Translations under genes and position numbers: made by a program
Notes under the pieces: model-generated
Database searches by the model: none
What the model was told of the DNA's origin: nothing
The model's input: only the letters and a program-made list of their open reading frames with translations
Part shown: positions 54,631 through 63,868 of the stretch, piece after piece
Layout: each line of letters starts with the position of its first letter
Position numbering within the stretch: position 1 is the first letter of the stretch
NCBI RefSeq assembly: GCF_900215515.1
Contig: NZ_OBEI01000005.1
Coordinates: 1-64,000, forward strand
Reading direction: 5' to 3'
DNA from: Persephonella hydrogeniphila
GTDB taxonomy: Bacteria; Aquificota; Aquificia; Aquificales; Hydrogenothermaceae
DNA length: 64,000 nt

Positions 54631-55407
54631 TCAATAGGAATGAGCCCTTTGTGTTTTTGTATTATTTACACCTATTAAAGCTACAGAGTAGTTGTCAGAT
54701 TTTACCTTTTCAACAGCTTTTATTAAGTTAGAAAAGTTTTCAAAAGGTTCAGGGTACAAAAGATAGTATATCTCATTATCAGATATGTAATCTGATAAAC
54801 CATCTGTACACACAAGATACGCTTCATCTTTCTTTAAGATATCTTCCACTATGTAGGGTCTTTTTCCTGATTTCCAGTCAGAAGCAAAAACATCTCCTAT
54901 CCCAAACTCTACAATATACTTTTCTGGATGATAAAATGCTTCCTCATAACTGATTAGACCTTTATCTATTAAAGATTGTACATAGCTGTGGTCGTGTGAA
55001 ATATAAATCAGTCTGTCTTTTGTGTACTTGTATACTCTACTATCGCCTACATTAAAAATAATACTTTTATTTCCCTCCATAAGAACACCTGCAACTGTAG
55101 TTCCACTCCATATAATTCCAGAAGTTTCAAACTTTTTCTGTATACGGAAAAGAGTTCTATAAACGGCTTCTGGAGAAAAAGGGATACTGCACTTTTTTAA
55201 CATCTGACACACGAAACGGGAAGCTTTTTCACCTTCAGACATTCCTCCCATCCCATCACATACAGCTACCAGCAGACTTTCTTTTTCTACTTTTTTACTG
55301 GCAGGACATTCCATCTTGTTGACCTGAAAGATCTCTCCGTCTATATACATACAATCTTCCTGATTATCTCTCATACCAATATCCATACAGAACAAAATTT
55401 TATACAT
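54631..55407 (-). CDS. PP2C-family protein phosphatase
   Basis: Metal-dependent Ser/Thr phosphatase of 258 residues. Motifs: DIGMRDNQEDCMY (metal Asp), AVCDGMGGMSEGEKAS, SGTTVAGVL, NVGDSRVYKY and VCTDGLSDYISD, in PPM order. The Cys in NQEDC replaces the usual Asn/Ser. I chose ATG 55407 because AAGGAG lies six bases upstream. No kinase partner adjoins it; targets may be an FHA or anti-sigma system elsewhere. Confidence 0.9.
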   Translation of the reverse strand: MYKILFCMDIGMRDNQEDCMYIDGEIFQVNKMECPASKKVEKESLLVAVCDGMGGMSEGEKASRFVCQMLKKCSIPFSPEAVYRTLFRIQKKFETSGIIWSGTTVAGVLMEGNKSIIFNVGDSRVYKYTKDRLIYISHDHSYVQSLIDKGLISYEEAFYHPEKYIVEFGIGDVFASDWKSGKRPYIVEDILKKDEAYLVCTDGLSDYISDNEIYYLLYPEPFENFSNLIKAVEKVKSDNYSVALIGVNNTKTQRAHSY

Positions 55408-55464
55408 AACAACTCCTTGCATAAATTATTAATTTGAATTAAATTTATAGTGGAGGTGTTAAAA

Positions 55465-55647
55465 ATGAAAGTGGAAAATAACGGTATGTCCGTTTACAAA
55501 AGTATTCTTGATATGCAGAAACAGATGGTAGATATGCTTATACAGGAAAATTTGAAAACAGACCAATCACAGCAAACTGGCCAATCTGCACAACAGGAAA
55601 AACCTCAGAGTATTGTAGAAGGAACAAAAGTTTCTATTTATGCCTGA
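55465..55647 (+). CDS. Small Gln-rich protein, function unknown
   Basis: 60 residues from the ATG at 55465, with GGAGG eight bases upstream. An N-terminal helix (VYKSILDMQKQMVDMLIQ) is followed by a Gln/Ser-rich linker and a short end VEGTKVSIYA. It weakly recalls YjfB-like small motility proteins; this is only a guess. It overlaps the end of the convergent GGDEF-EAL gene by 10 bases and is divergent from the PP2C gene. Confidence 0.55.
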   Translation: MKVENNGMSVYKSILDMQKQMVDMLIQENLKTDQSQQTGQSAQQEKPQSIVEGTKVSIYA

Positions 55648-57713
55648 ACCGTCTTTCCTGTTTTTATGATCTCCTCAATTTCATCAGGTAAAACAGGTCT
55701 GCTGAAATAGTATCCCTGTATATAATCACAGCCTATCTCTTTCAGGAATAAAAGCTGTACTCTTTCTTCTACACCTTCAGCTATTGTTTTCAGACCAAGG
55801 GATTTAGCCAGATTAACTATAGACAGAACAAGTATGTTATCATCCTTATCTGTAGGAATATTTTTAATGAAAGCCCTGTCTATCTTTATATAGGAAAGAG
55901 GCATCAGTTTTAAGTAGCTGAGAGAAGAATACCCTGTTCCAAAATCATCTATTGCTATCTCAATCCCAAAATCTGTTAAGCGGCTCAGTACGTCTATCAC
56001 TATATCAGGGAACTTCATTGCTTCACTTTCTGTGATTTCAATCTTTATCTTTTCAGGATTTACACCGGAATCATTCAATATACTTTCCACATTCTGGACA
56101 AAATTCTTATCAAGAAGTTGTTGTATGTCTACATTAACAGAAACAGATATATCTTTAATTCCCCTCTCACTCCATACATTAATCTGTTTACAAACCTCAG
56201 ATAAAACCCAGTATCCAACTTCCCTTATAAGACCTGTTTCTTCTAAGATAGGTATAAATTCAGAAGGGGGAACTTCTCCTAACTCATCATTTTTCATACG
56301 TAGTAGGGCTTCAACAGACACAACTTTTCCAGTTTTTAAACTGGCTATTGGCTGATACACAAGATAAAAATCTCCATTTTCGAGAGATTTCTTAAGTATC
56401 TCTGTAAGTTTAATCCTTTTTTCTTCTTTTAGCCTGAGCTCCTCGTTGAAGATGACAAACATCTTTTTACCTTTTTTCTTTCCATAGTACAGAGCTATAT
56501 CGCTCTCTTTAAGAAAGTCATAAAAGTTAGCTTCTCCTTTTTTTATAGAAACTCCTGCTGTCAGTGTTATATGTATTATCTGCTCATCTATCTGTATATT
56601 TCCTGAAAGCTCATTCATCCAGTTTTCCATCATTTCTTCTACATAAGGTTTGTCCTGACTCTGGAAAAAGACAATAAACTCATCTCCTCCAAGTCTTCCT
56701 ATTACTTTGCCGTTTGCCACAAGGCTTAGTTTTTTTGCGAACTTTTTTAGAAGAATATCTCCAACATCGTGACCGAAGGTATCATTAACCTCTTTAAAGT
56801 TATCAATATCAATAAAAATGAATACATTCCATAAATCTTTATTCTCTGAGAGCAACCTTTTCACTTCCCTTTCCAGACCAAAACGATTTAGAACACCTGT
56901 TAAGTAATCATACTTTATGTACCTATTTAGCCTGTCTACGAGTTGATTTATCACATAGGCAATAAAAGCAAACTCATCTTTTCCTTTCAGGTCTATCTTA
57001 ACATCCAATTCACCCCTTGATATCCTATCAACTTCCTTGATAATAGTATTTACCCGTTCACCGATCATTTTGTTAAAACCGATATACACAAAGATAAAAA
57101 TAACAAATAAGATTCCGAACTGATACAGTATCTTTTTTATTATCTCCGTTTTATGAAGAGAGATAAGCTCATCAAGTCTGTAAGCTATAAAAAGAAATCC
57201 TATCTCCGAAGGCCTTAAATCTTTCTCTTTGTAAGAGAAGAGAATAGGGGCTAAAGCAACAATTTTTCCTTCTTTTTCTAAAACCTTACAGAACAGGGCT
57301 GTTTTCCTGTGGAAATTTTTTACTGCCTGAAAGATATAACTGTAAGAAGCAGGTATTGTTTCTTTTATTACGGTAGAATAGCTTTTCCCGATATATTTTC
57401 TCATGGAAGAAAATATCACTTTTCCGTCTGGGGAAGAAATGAATATGACATCTATATATGGATCAGCAGATATATTTATTAGAGTCCTCTCTATAAATTC
57501 TGTATTGCCCTTCTCTCCTAAATACTCAGTAATTTCCTGAAAAGATGCAGCTGTACTGCATACCTCTTTTAATTTTTCCTGCTTTAGTTTTCTGGTACTT
57601 TCTTTTATTTCCACATATCCTGAGAATACTCCAACCAAAATCAGAACAACAGATATAAAAATTGGAAATACTACCCGTATAGGAAAGATCAGCAGTAGCT
57701 TATCTAAAAACAT
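55638..57713 (-). CDS. Membrane GGDEF-EAL protein coupled to a binding-protein gene
   Basis: 691 residues. Helices at about 11-33 and 195-215 enclose a periplasmic Cache-like sensor (PYIDVIFISSPDGKVIFSS). HAMP follows (about 215-265), then GGDEF (RLGGDEFIVFF intact; DIDNFKEVNDTFGHDVGD) and EAL (VEALLRM, KIEITESEA, AIDDFGTGYSS, QGYYFSRP). Both catalytic signatures are kept. The ATG shares one base with the stop of the upstream binding-protein gene, so the two are made together. The binding protein may load the periplasmic sensor with ligand. Confidence 0.92.
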   Translation of the reverse strand: MFLDKLLLIFPIRVVFPIFISVVLILVGVFSGYVEIKESTRKLKQEKLKEVCSTAASFQEITEYLGEKGNTEFIERTLINISADPYIDVIFISSPDGKVIFSSMRKYIGKSYSTVIKETIPASYSYIFQAVKNFHRKTALFCKVLEKEGKIVALAPILFSYKEKDLRPSEIGFLFIAYRLDELISLHKTEIIKKILYQFGILFVIFIFVYIGFNKMIGERVNTIIKEVDRISRGELDVKIDLKGKDEFAFIAYVINQLVDRLNRYIKYDYLTGVLNRFGLEREVKRLLSENKDLWNVFIFIDIDNFKEVNDTFGHDVGDILLKKFAKKLSLVANGKVIGRLGGDEFIVFFQSQDKPYVEEMMENWMNELSGNIQIDEQIIHITLTAGVSIKKGEANFYDFLKESDIALYYGKKKGKKMFVIFNEELRLKEEKRIKLTEILKKSLENGDFYLVYQPIASLKTGKVVSVEALLRMKNDELGEVPPSEFIPILEETGLIREVGYWVLSEVCKQINVWSERGIKDISVSVNVDIQQLLDKNFVQNVESILNDSGVNPEKIKIEITESEAMKFPDIVIDVLSRLTDFGIEIAIDDFGTGYSSLSYLKLMPLSYIKIDRAFIKNIPTDKDDNILVLSIVNLAKSLGLKTIAEGVEERVQLLFLKEIGCDYIQGYYFSRPVLPDEIEEIIKTGKTVQA

Positions 57714-58657
57714 TACCTTTCTACCGGAATATTTGTGTAAAACAGACTGTCTATATCTATATATTCTTTAGAAATAATTTTTTTCTGTCTCATTATCTTA
57801 AGCAACTTTTTAGCTACTTTTTTGAGTTCAGGTTCACCTGTATCCACAAGCTTTATATTAGTCTTTCTATCAGGTATTATCATCCCTCTGTATGCTTTTT
57901 CTAATTCTTCAGGAGATATATGTTCCCTCTCTGCTATTATTTTTAGAGCTTCTTCTTTCCTGTTTTTCATAAAATCAACAGCCTTGAACCACGAACTGAT
58001 AACAGACTTAACAACATGGGGACTTTTTGTTAAAAAATCCCTTTCTACAACCAAAACATCAACTATTTCCCCCGGTATCTGAGAACTGTCAAATATGATT
58101 TTCCCTCCTTCTCTTAGAAGCTTACTTTTTACAGGCTCAAAAGTCACAACAGCATCAACTTTTCCCTCTTTGAACCATCTGTAATGTTCATCAACCTCAA
58201 GGGGAATAACTTTTACCTGTTTCACAGAAAGACCGTATTTCTCAAGGGCTCTTGTCAGGACATAAGCTCCTAATGCCGTATTTTCTACTCCTATTTTTTT
58301 ACCTTTCAGATCTTTAACAGAGTTTATTCCTTTCCTACCTATTATCACATCTGCTCCGTTAGATATATCCATAACCAGAACAACAACAGGTTCAAAACCG
58401 TAATCTTTCAATAACAGAACCTCATCAAGAGTAAGAGCCGCTCCGTTTATTCTCCTGTTTCTGTAAGCTCTCAATACCTGTGACGCAGATGAGTACTCTA
58501 CAAGATGAACCGGTATATTCTTTAAATACCCCAGCTCTCTGGCAAGATAAAGGGGTTCATATCCCGGCCACACATTTGTACCTATTTTTAGATACTCTTT
58601 ACTGTCAAATATACAAGATGCAGTAATAATAAGTATCAGAATAATAAATTTTTTCAT
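57713..58657 (-). CDS. Orphan substrate-binding lipoprotein (NMT1/SsuA-like)
   Basis: 314 residues. A signal with lipobox ITASC (Cys15) anchors it at the membrane. The mature part has IGTNVWPGYEPLYLARELGY, SASQVLRAYRNRRINGAALT and KKIGVENTALGAYVL, typical of nitrate/sulfonate/taurine/thiamine-precursor binding proteins. No permease or ATPase gene is near. It overlaps its neighbours by one base on each side. Its coupling to a GGDEF-EAL gene suggests a sensory rather than transport role. The ligand cannot be told from sequence. Confidence 0.88.
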   Translation of the reverse strand: MKKFIILILIITASCIFDSKEYLKIGTNVWPGYEPLYLARELGYLKNIPVHLVEYSSASQVLRAYRNRRINGAALTLDEVLLLKDYGFEPVVVLVMDISNGADVIIGRKGINSVKDLKGKKIGVENTALGAYVLTRALEKYGLSVKQVKVIPLEVDEHYRWFKEGKVDAVVTFEPVKSKLLREGGKIIFDSSQIPGEIVDVLVVERDFLTKSPHVVKSVISSWFKAVDFMKNRKEEALKIIAEREHISPEELEKAYRGMIIPDRKTNIKLVDTGEPELKKVAKKLLKIMRQKKIISKEYIDIDSLFYTNIPVER

Positions 58658-58998
58658 TACTGTAAATTCAGTGCTTTCAGTACAATACCAAGTCTGTTTC
58701 TCATTTTGTCTTTTTCTTTCTCTTCATTAAAAAAAGATAGGATCTCGTCAGGGTTTATACTCAGGCTGTCCATCTTCTGTCCTTTCAGTTTTTCAGCCAC
58801 CAGATCAGCTATTGCCATCAATTTTTTACATCTTTTTGATGAAGAAAACTTAATGTCTGTTATCGCTCCGTTTCCTGTTTTCACAAAAAACTCAACTCTG
58901 TGGGTACCTTCCTTTGCAAATCCGAGGGATTTATACTCTTCAGGTTTCTCTTCAACAAAATTTTTTAATCCTTTCTTATGATACTCAGATACTTTCAT
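58657..58998 (-). CDS. IscU/NifU-N-like protein with one conserved Cys
   Basis: 113 residues. The segment GNGAITDIKFSSSKRCKKLMAIADLVAEKLKG is IscU-like in outline (ITD-I-F-...-C then a helix and KG), though most scaffold cysteines are missing: one Cys (about 57) remains. It is not a normal Fe-S scaffold and may be a degenerate or redox-sensing member. It overlaps birA by 4 bases and the binding-protein gene by 1. The family call is tentative. Confidence 0.5.
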   Translation of the reverse strand: MKVSEYHKKGLKNFVEEKPEEYKSLGFAKEGTHRVEFFVKTGNGAITDIKFSSSKRCKKLMAIADLVAEKLKGQKMDSLSINPDEILSFFNEEKEKDKMRNRLGIVLKALNLQ

Positions 58999-59945
58999 TC
59001 TGCTCTCCTTAATGTGATTTCTCCTGAATAAAAATCTTTTATCTTATTATCGGTAAATACCCTTATTCCTCCTGAGGAGTTTAGTCCAACAAGAACTCCT
59101 TCAATCCCTTCATCTACAAGCTTTACTCTTTCTCCCTTCCACAAAAGACTTTTGTCTACTTCTTCAATCACTTTTTTCCTATCAAATTCTTCAACAAGAT
59201 TTTCTATCTCTGATAGTATCTTTCCAAATAAACTTTTCCTGTCATACTCTTTTCCAGTTTCTATTTTCAGAGATGTAGCTGTTTCTTTCAGTTCTTGTAA
59301 ATCTTTTAAGTCATGGTTTATATTTATACCTATACCTGCCACAAGTTTGTATAGATAGTTTCCCTCAAACTCTGTTTCTATAAGAAAACCTGCAAGTTTT
59401 TTATTGTTTAAATAAAGGTCATTAGGCCATTTTATATTAATCTTTAAACCTGTTTCTTTTTCTATTGCTTTTTTTACTCCAACAGGAAAGATAAAAGAAA
59501 AGGTCATAAGCTCATTTATAGGAATATTCCTATTTAGGACTATGGAGAAATAAAGGCCTTTCCCCTCAACAGATAGCCATTTTCTACCTTTCCTGCCTTT
59601 TCCTCCTGTCTGTGTTTCTGCGAGAACTACTGTTCCGTCTTCTAACTCTTCTTTTTTTGCAAATATATTTGTGGAGTTTATCTGTTTGAAAAATATGTAG
59701 TTTTTACCGAGCCACCTTGTTTTCAGGATACTTTCTATCTCTGTACAGAGTAAATAATTTGTTGTTTTTTCTAATCGGTATCCTTTCCTTTCATGTTTTA
59801 TTTTGTAGCCTAAATCTTCAAGTTTTTTTATTCTTTTCCAGACAGCTGTTCTTGAAATTCCAAGAGTGGCAGAGAGTTTTTCTCCAGATACAAGCTCTCC
59901 CCTTATCGCTTCTAAGATCTTCTTATCTATTTTATCAATAATCAT
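58995..59945 (-). CDS. birA: Biotin-[acetyl-CoA-carboxylase] ligase with repressor domain
   Basis: Makes biotinyl-AMP, transfers biotin to carboxylase carriers, and may repress bio genes. The 316 residues have an N-terminal winged helix (LSATLGISRTAVWKRIKKL), the biotinyl-AMP loop GGKGRKGRKWLS, WPNDLYLNNKKLAGFL and a C-terminal SH3-like domain (LLWKGERVKLVDEG). It is the first gene of a four-gene coupled unit ending in a GGDEF-EAL gene. bioF lies 6 kb away. Confidence 0.93.
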   Translation of the reverse strand: MIIDKIDKKILEAIRGELVSGEKLSATLGISRTAVWKRIKKLEDLGYKIKHERKGYRLEKTTNYLLCTEIESILKTRWLGKNYIFFKQINSTNIFAKKEELEDGTVVLAETQTGGKGRKGRKWLSVEGKGLYFSIVLNRNIPINELMTFSFIFPVGVKKAIEKETGLKINIKWPNDLYLNNKKLAGFLIETEFEGNYLYKLVAGIGININHDLKDLQELKETATSLKIETGKEYDRKSLFGKILSEIENLVEEFDRKKVIEEVDKSLLWKGERVKLVDEGIEGVLVGLNSSGGIRVFTDNKIKDFYSGEITLRRAE

Positions 59946-59989
59946 AATAATAAAATATACTATCTATTAACGGAGATTTCACCTACAGC

Positions 59990-61666
59990 TCATTTGCATA
60001 CCACAGCATTTCTTCCCATTTTCTTTGCTGTATAAAGATTTTTATCTGCTTTTTCTAAAAGTTCTTTTATTGTCATACCTTCTTTATACTCCGTCACCCC
60101 TGCACTTACAGTTATCTTTATTCCTTTTTCTTCGCAGAATGTTTTTTCTTCAATTTCTTTTCTGAAGTTTTCTATCTTGTTACACGCATTTTTAAGGTCT
60201 GAAGACGGCATAACCACCACAAACTCTTCTCCCCCGTATCTTGATGTACAGTCGGAACTTCTAAATGCTTTTTTAAATATCTCAGAAAACTGTTTTAAAA
60301 CACAATCCCCTATTAGATGCCCGTATGTATCGTTTATATCTTTAAAGTAATCTAAATCAATTATTGCCACAGAGACAGGAATATTCTGTGTATGGGATTT
60401 CTTAATAGATTTTCTCAGATACTCAAACAGATATTTCCTGTTGTACAGACCTGTGAGAGGATCTGTTAATGCTTTTGTTTTTAGTTCCCTTTTTTCCCTT
60501 TCCATAAATTCGTAATTCAGTTCTCTCTCTAAACTAACAGCAAGGGCATACTTTATATGCTTAAAAAGTAAACTGAGAAACTCTACATCTTTGTCTGATA
60601 GCTTTTTTCCGAAGATATATATATCTCCTATTTTGTCTTTCTCTGTTTCAAGTGTTTCTTTGTAAACATAACTGTCAAAATGAACACTTTCTGTTAAAAA
60701 CTCCTTTTTTAAAGTTTTCCCGTCGTTTATCTCTACAACTAAAATCTCTTTTACAGGAACAGAAGGGGATTTACCTGTGACAACAATTTTTTCAACTGTA
60801 GGTATCTCTTTTTTTATGTTTTCAAACAGGGTCTCAGCGATAATACTAAACTCAGAAGATGATAAAACAGAGCGGTAAACCCTTTTTAGAAGATCATCAA
60901 GTTTATTTAAAGTAAAAACATTACTCTCCTTCTCATCAAGCATATAAAGACCACAATCAAGATTTCTTAAACGCTCGATAATCGGTTTTATCATACCTTT
61001 TTTGATAATACTTCCGTGCTGCGGGGCTATCAGTTCAGGTTCTTTTTCTTCAATTTTATCAAGCGCATGGTTAAGAATTATTCTGCTTGGCATGTAATGT
61101 TTATGAAAGAGCTCAACACCTTCATAGTACTCTTCATCATCCTCTGCAAACAGGAAAAATCTATCTGAAATAGAGCCAAAAATATCGCTTGAAAAAAGTG
61201 TTTTTGTTTTTTTGTCATAGGTACAGAAAGCTCCCGGAAAATGGGCATAAGGTGTAAAAACAAACTCTAACTCTCTACTTTCTGTTTTTAGCCTCCAGTT
61301 ATGCTGGTCTATAAGATAGAAAGGTGTCTTCCACTGGTAATGCTTAAGCAATGTTTTTGTTCTCCAATGGGTTACTACAAATCTTTTTCCTTTTGGAAAA
61401 AGGGATTCAAGTGTAGAGTAGCATCCTACAATATCCGGATCCTGATGGTGCATAATAATATACTTGATATTTCTCAGAGGTATTACCTGAAATATCTTTT
61501 CCAGAACCACAGGGAAAGTGATCATACTTCCCGGGTCAATCAGTACACTGCTTTCTCCATCTCTTATCAGATATACATGGCACTGAAATGGATCATTGGG
61601 AACAACATATCCTACCCAGAAAACATCTTCTGCTATCTCTAAAGGTTTTGTTAAATCTACAGACAT
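59990..61666 (-). CDS. ODP-type diiron metallo-beta-lactamase / GGDEF protein
   Basis: 558 residues. Residues 1-225 are a metallo-beta-lactamase fold of the flavodiiron/ODP type: HHQDPDIVG (73-81), His142 (PYAHFPGAF), Asp161 (SSDIFGS) and His217 (PQHGS) supply diiron ligands. ODP proteins sense or bind O2. A middle region (about 240-390) resembles GAF. The GGDEF domain (from about 395) has LTDPLTGLYNRK, DLDYFKDINDTYGHLIGD and an intact GGEEF. It should therefore make c-di-GMP in response to oxygen; this coupling is inferred. GGAG lies seven bases before the ATG. Confidence 0.88.
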   Translation of the reverse strand: MSVDLTKPLEIAEDVFWVGYVVPNDPFQCHVYLIRDGESSVLIDPGSMITFPVVLEKIFQVIPLRNIKYIIMHHQDPDIVGCYSTLESLFPKGKRFVVTHWRTKTLLKHYQWKTPFYLIDQHNWRLKTESRELEFVFTPYAHFPGAFCTYDKKTKTLFSSDIFGSISDRFFLFAEDDEEYYEGVELFHKHYMPSRIILNHALDKIEEKEPELIAPQHGSIIKKGMIKPIIERLRNLDCGLYMLDEKESNVFTLNKLDDLLKRVYRSVLSSSEFSIIAETLFENIKKEIPTVEKIVVTGKSPSVPVKEILVVEINDGKTLKKEFLTESVHFDSYVYKETLETEKDKIGDIYIFGKKLSDKDVEFLSLLFKHIKYALAVSLERELNYEFMEREKRELKTKALTDPLTGLYNRKYLFEYLRKSIKKSHTQNIPVSVAIIDLDYFKDINDTYGHLIGDCVLKQFSEIFKKAFRSSDCTSRYGGEEFVVVMPSSDLKNACNKIENFRKEIEEKTFCEEKGIKITVSAGVTEYKEGMTIKELLEKADKNLYTAKKMGRNAVVCK

Positions 61667-61688
61667 CTGAGGTCTCCAGTGATCTTTT

Positions 61689-63719
61689 TTAGATAAATGC
61701 TTTTAGATTTTGCTTTTCTATAATAAGCTCTTCAATTTTCTTAGGTTTTGACAGGTAATAACCCTGTGCATTTTTGATTCCTACCTCTCCTAATACTTCC
61801 AAAATAGAATCGTTTTCTACAAATTCTGCAACAGTTTCAACACCAAGATTTTGAGACATTGAAGAGATTGCCTTTACTACCTTTTTGATAAACTTTCTAT
61901 GTGCAATCTCCTTTATTAAGGTTCCATCTATCTTAACCACATCCAGTATTCCTTTCTCTGCAAGGTCTGCCACAACTCTTAAAGAAGAATACCCTGTTCC
62001 AAAATCATCTATTGCTATATGAATTTTTTTATTTTCCATATGTATATCTTTTAATATAGATATATCCTCTATAAGCCTTTGTTCCGTTATCTCAAATGTG
62101 ATATAAAAATCTTTCATGCTGTCTAAAAATACAGATAAATTCTCCAGAAACTCTTTTGAAGTAAGAGACTCAGAACTTATATTCAAAAACAGGCTGTCTG
62201 ATACCTTTTTTATAAAACCTTTTTTCTCCAAAACTTTTTCCAGAACAGTACTATCTAACTGACTTATTAGACCAAAGTCATATATGAGGTCTATAAAAAC
62301 ACCTGCTGGTATTAGTTTGTCCTCACTATCTTTTATTCTGGCAAGCACCTCAAGATGTTTAATCTGTTTACTGACAACGTCGTATATAGGCTGGAAGACA
62401 ACATCTACTTCTTTTTTATCTAACTTTGATTTTATATACGCACTGTCCCTGTATATCTTATTCAGCCATTGACGTATCTCTTCTTTGTCTTCCTCGCTCA
62501 CAACTATATATACGCTGTTTGATGTACTTTTAGCCTTTTCTTTCAAGTGGTGCAGTATCTTTACAAGATCTTCGTATGTATTCTCTGAATATTTATCAAG
62601 TTCCATAGCAGATATTGTCACTTTTATATCTGTTGAATGGCCGTTAAGCCTGTAACTTTTTTCTACAAGTTTTTTTATATCCTGAACTGTTTTTTCCAAT
62701 TTTTTATTATCAATATCAACAGCAAACATATAAAAATTTGCTGTTGAACCTTTTACATATAAAAAGTTTTTCCTCTTATCCTTTAAATACTCGTGAAGAG
62801 TATTATCTATCTGCTTTAGGATTTTGTTAACCTTACTTTCAGAGTAAATCTTGTTTAAACCCCTCAGATTCTTTACATCTATAAGGAATAAAATACCTCT
62901 ATCAAATATCTCCTCCATATACTTAGTCAATTTAAAAAGATTCGTTTCTGCATCTGCGTAAGTTGAAAAGTACAGCTCAGATAGGACTTTCGCCAGCTTA
63001 AAGATGTTGTTTGAGAACTCTTTAAAGGCAATATACGCGTCTTTATACTTCCGGTTCATATAAAAGACAAAAAAAGAGTTAGCCATTTCATGAATTATAG
63101 AGTGGAGATTTTCTATATACCTGCATAGATTTGCATCCATACAGGCCATTATACTTTCAGGATAGAAAAGGTACTTTTGAAAATCACAGGATTTTGCATC
63201 TTCAAGGGGAAATTCATCTAACTTATCCTCTTTTATCGCCTTTACAATTTTCTTTATATAGGGGATGTGTGCTTTATACAGTAAAAATTCTTTAAAAACC
63301 GAATTCTCTATATTTTCTAACTGGTATATCTCATTTTTAATATACTCTTTTGCTATTATATTCTCTAACTGTTCTATATACTCCTTCAGCTGTAATAAAA
63401 ACTCTTTTGAGTTTATCTCTTTTTCAATAGAAACCCGTTCTAACAGTCTTGTTTTTATAAGTTCTATATTACGGGAAACTATTATGTAAGGAATCTCCAT
63501 CCTATGGTAAAGCTGCTTTATTTTTTCTCTATTAAGCTGTGAACTTTCTGGGAAACTTTTGAGATACTCTGTGATAAGATCTTTCTGCTCGTCAATTAGC
63601 TGTTTTAGAAGTTTTTTATTTTTTATAAAACTTGCGGTTTTATCTTCATTCAGAATATCCTGTTCTACTTCATCAAATACTTTAGGTAAAATCTCTTCAA
63701 GCACCTGTATATACCTCAA
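61689..63719 (-). CDS. CZB-type zinc sensor / degenerate GGDEF / EAL protein
   Basis: 676 residues, soluble. A helical N-terminus (1-140) precedes a segment with His151, Cys178 (SCDFQKYLF), His206 and His210 (LHSIIHEMA), the 3His-1Cys zinc pattern of CZB domains. The GGDEF domain (about 275-410) has lost its motif: VKGSTANFYMF stands in its place. The EAL domain keeps Glu in HLEVLARIKD (EVL), EITEQR, AIDDFGTGYSS and QGYYLSKP, so phosphodiesterase activity is possible. The start is doubtful: TTG 63719 has GGAG only one base upstream, while GTG 63704 has GAGG nine bases away. Confidence 0.82.
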   Translation of the reverse strand: MRYIQVLEEILPKVFDEVEQDILNEDKTASFIKNKKLLKQLIDEQKDLITEYLKSFPESSQLNREKIKQLYHRMEIPYIIVSRNIELIKTRLLERVSIEKEINSKEFLLQLKEYIEQLENIIAKEYIKNEIYQLENIENSVFKEFLLYKAHIPYIKKIVKAIKEDKLDEFPLEDAKSCDFQKYLFYPESIMACMDANLCRYIENLHSIIHEMANSFFVFYMNRKYKDAYIAFKEFSNNIFKLAKVLSELYFSTYADAETNLFKLTKYMEEIFDRGILFLIDVKNLRGLNKIYSESKVNKILKQIDNTLHEYLKDKRKNFLYVKGSTANFYMFAVDIDNKKLEKTVQDIKKLVEKSYRLNGHSTDIKVTISAMELDKYSENTYEDLVKILHHLKEKAKSTSNSVYIVVSEEDKEEIRQWLNKIYRDSAYIKSKLDKKEVDVVFQPIYDVVSKQIKHLEVLARIKDSEDKLIPAGVFIDLIYDFGLISQLDSTVLEKVLEKKGFIKKVSDSLFLNISSESLTSKEFLENLSVFLDSMKDFYITFEITEQRLIEDISILKDIHMENKKIHIAIDDFGTGYSSLRVVADLAEKGILDVVKIDGTLIKEIAHRKFIKKVVKAISSMSQNLGVETVAEFVENDSILEVLGEVGIKNAQGYYLSKPKKIEELIIEKQNLKAFI

Positions 63720-63868
63720 GCTCCACCAGCTCCTTTAAGAACTTTGAAGCATTATTCTTATATAAATACTACACTAATAAAATAATATTCGGTTTAAATA
63801 TTTGCAAGCATTTATTATGAATAATAGCTCTTCATTAAGAATAATTCATTGATATCTGATAAGAAAAT
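63720..63868. other. AT-rich gap at the right end
   Basis: 149 bases with no gene seen. It contains AT-rich promoter-like sequence for the CZB-EAL gene and no strong terminator for the upstream partial gene. Confidence 0.5.
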
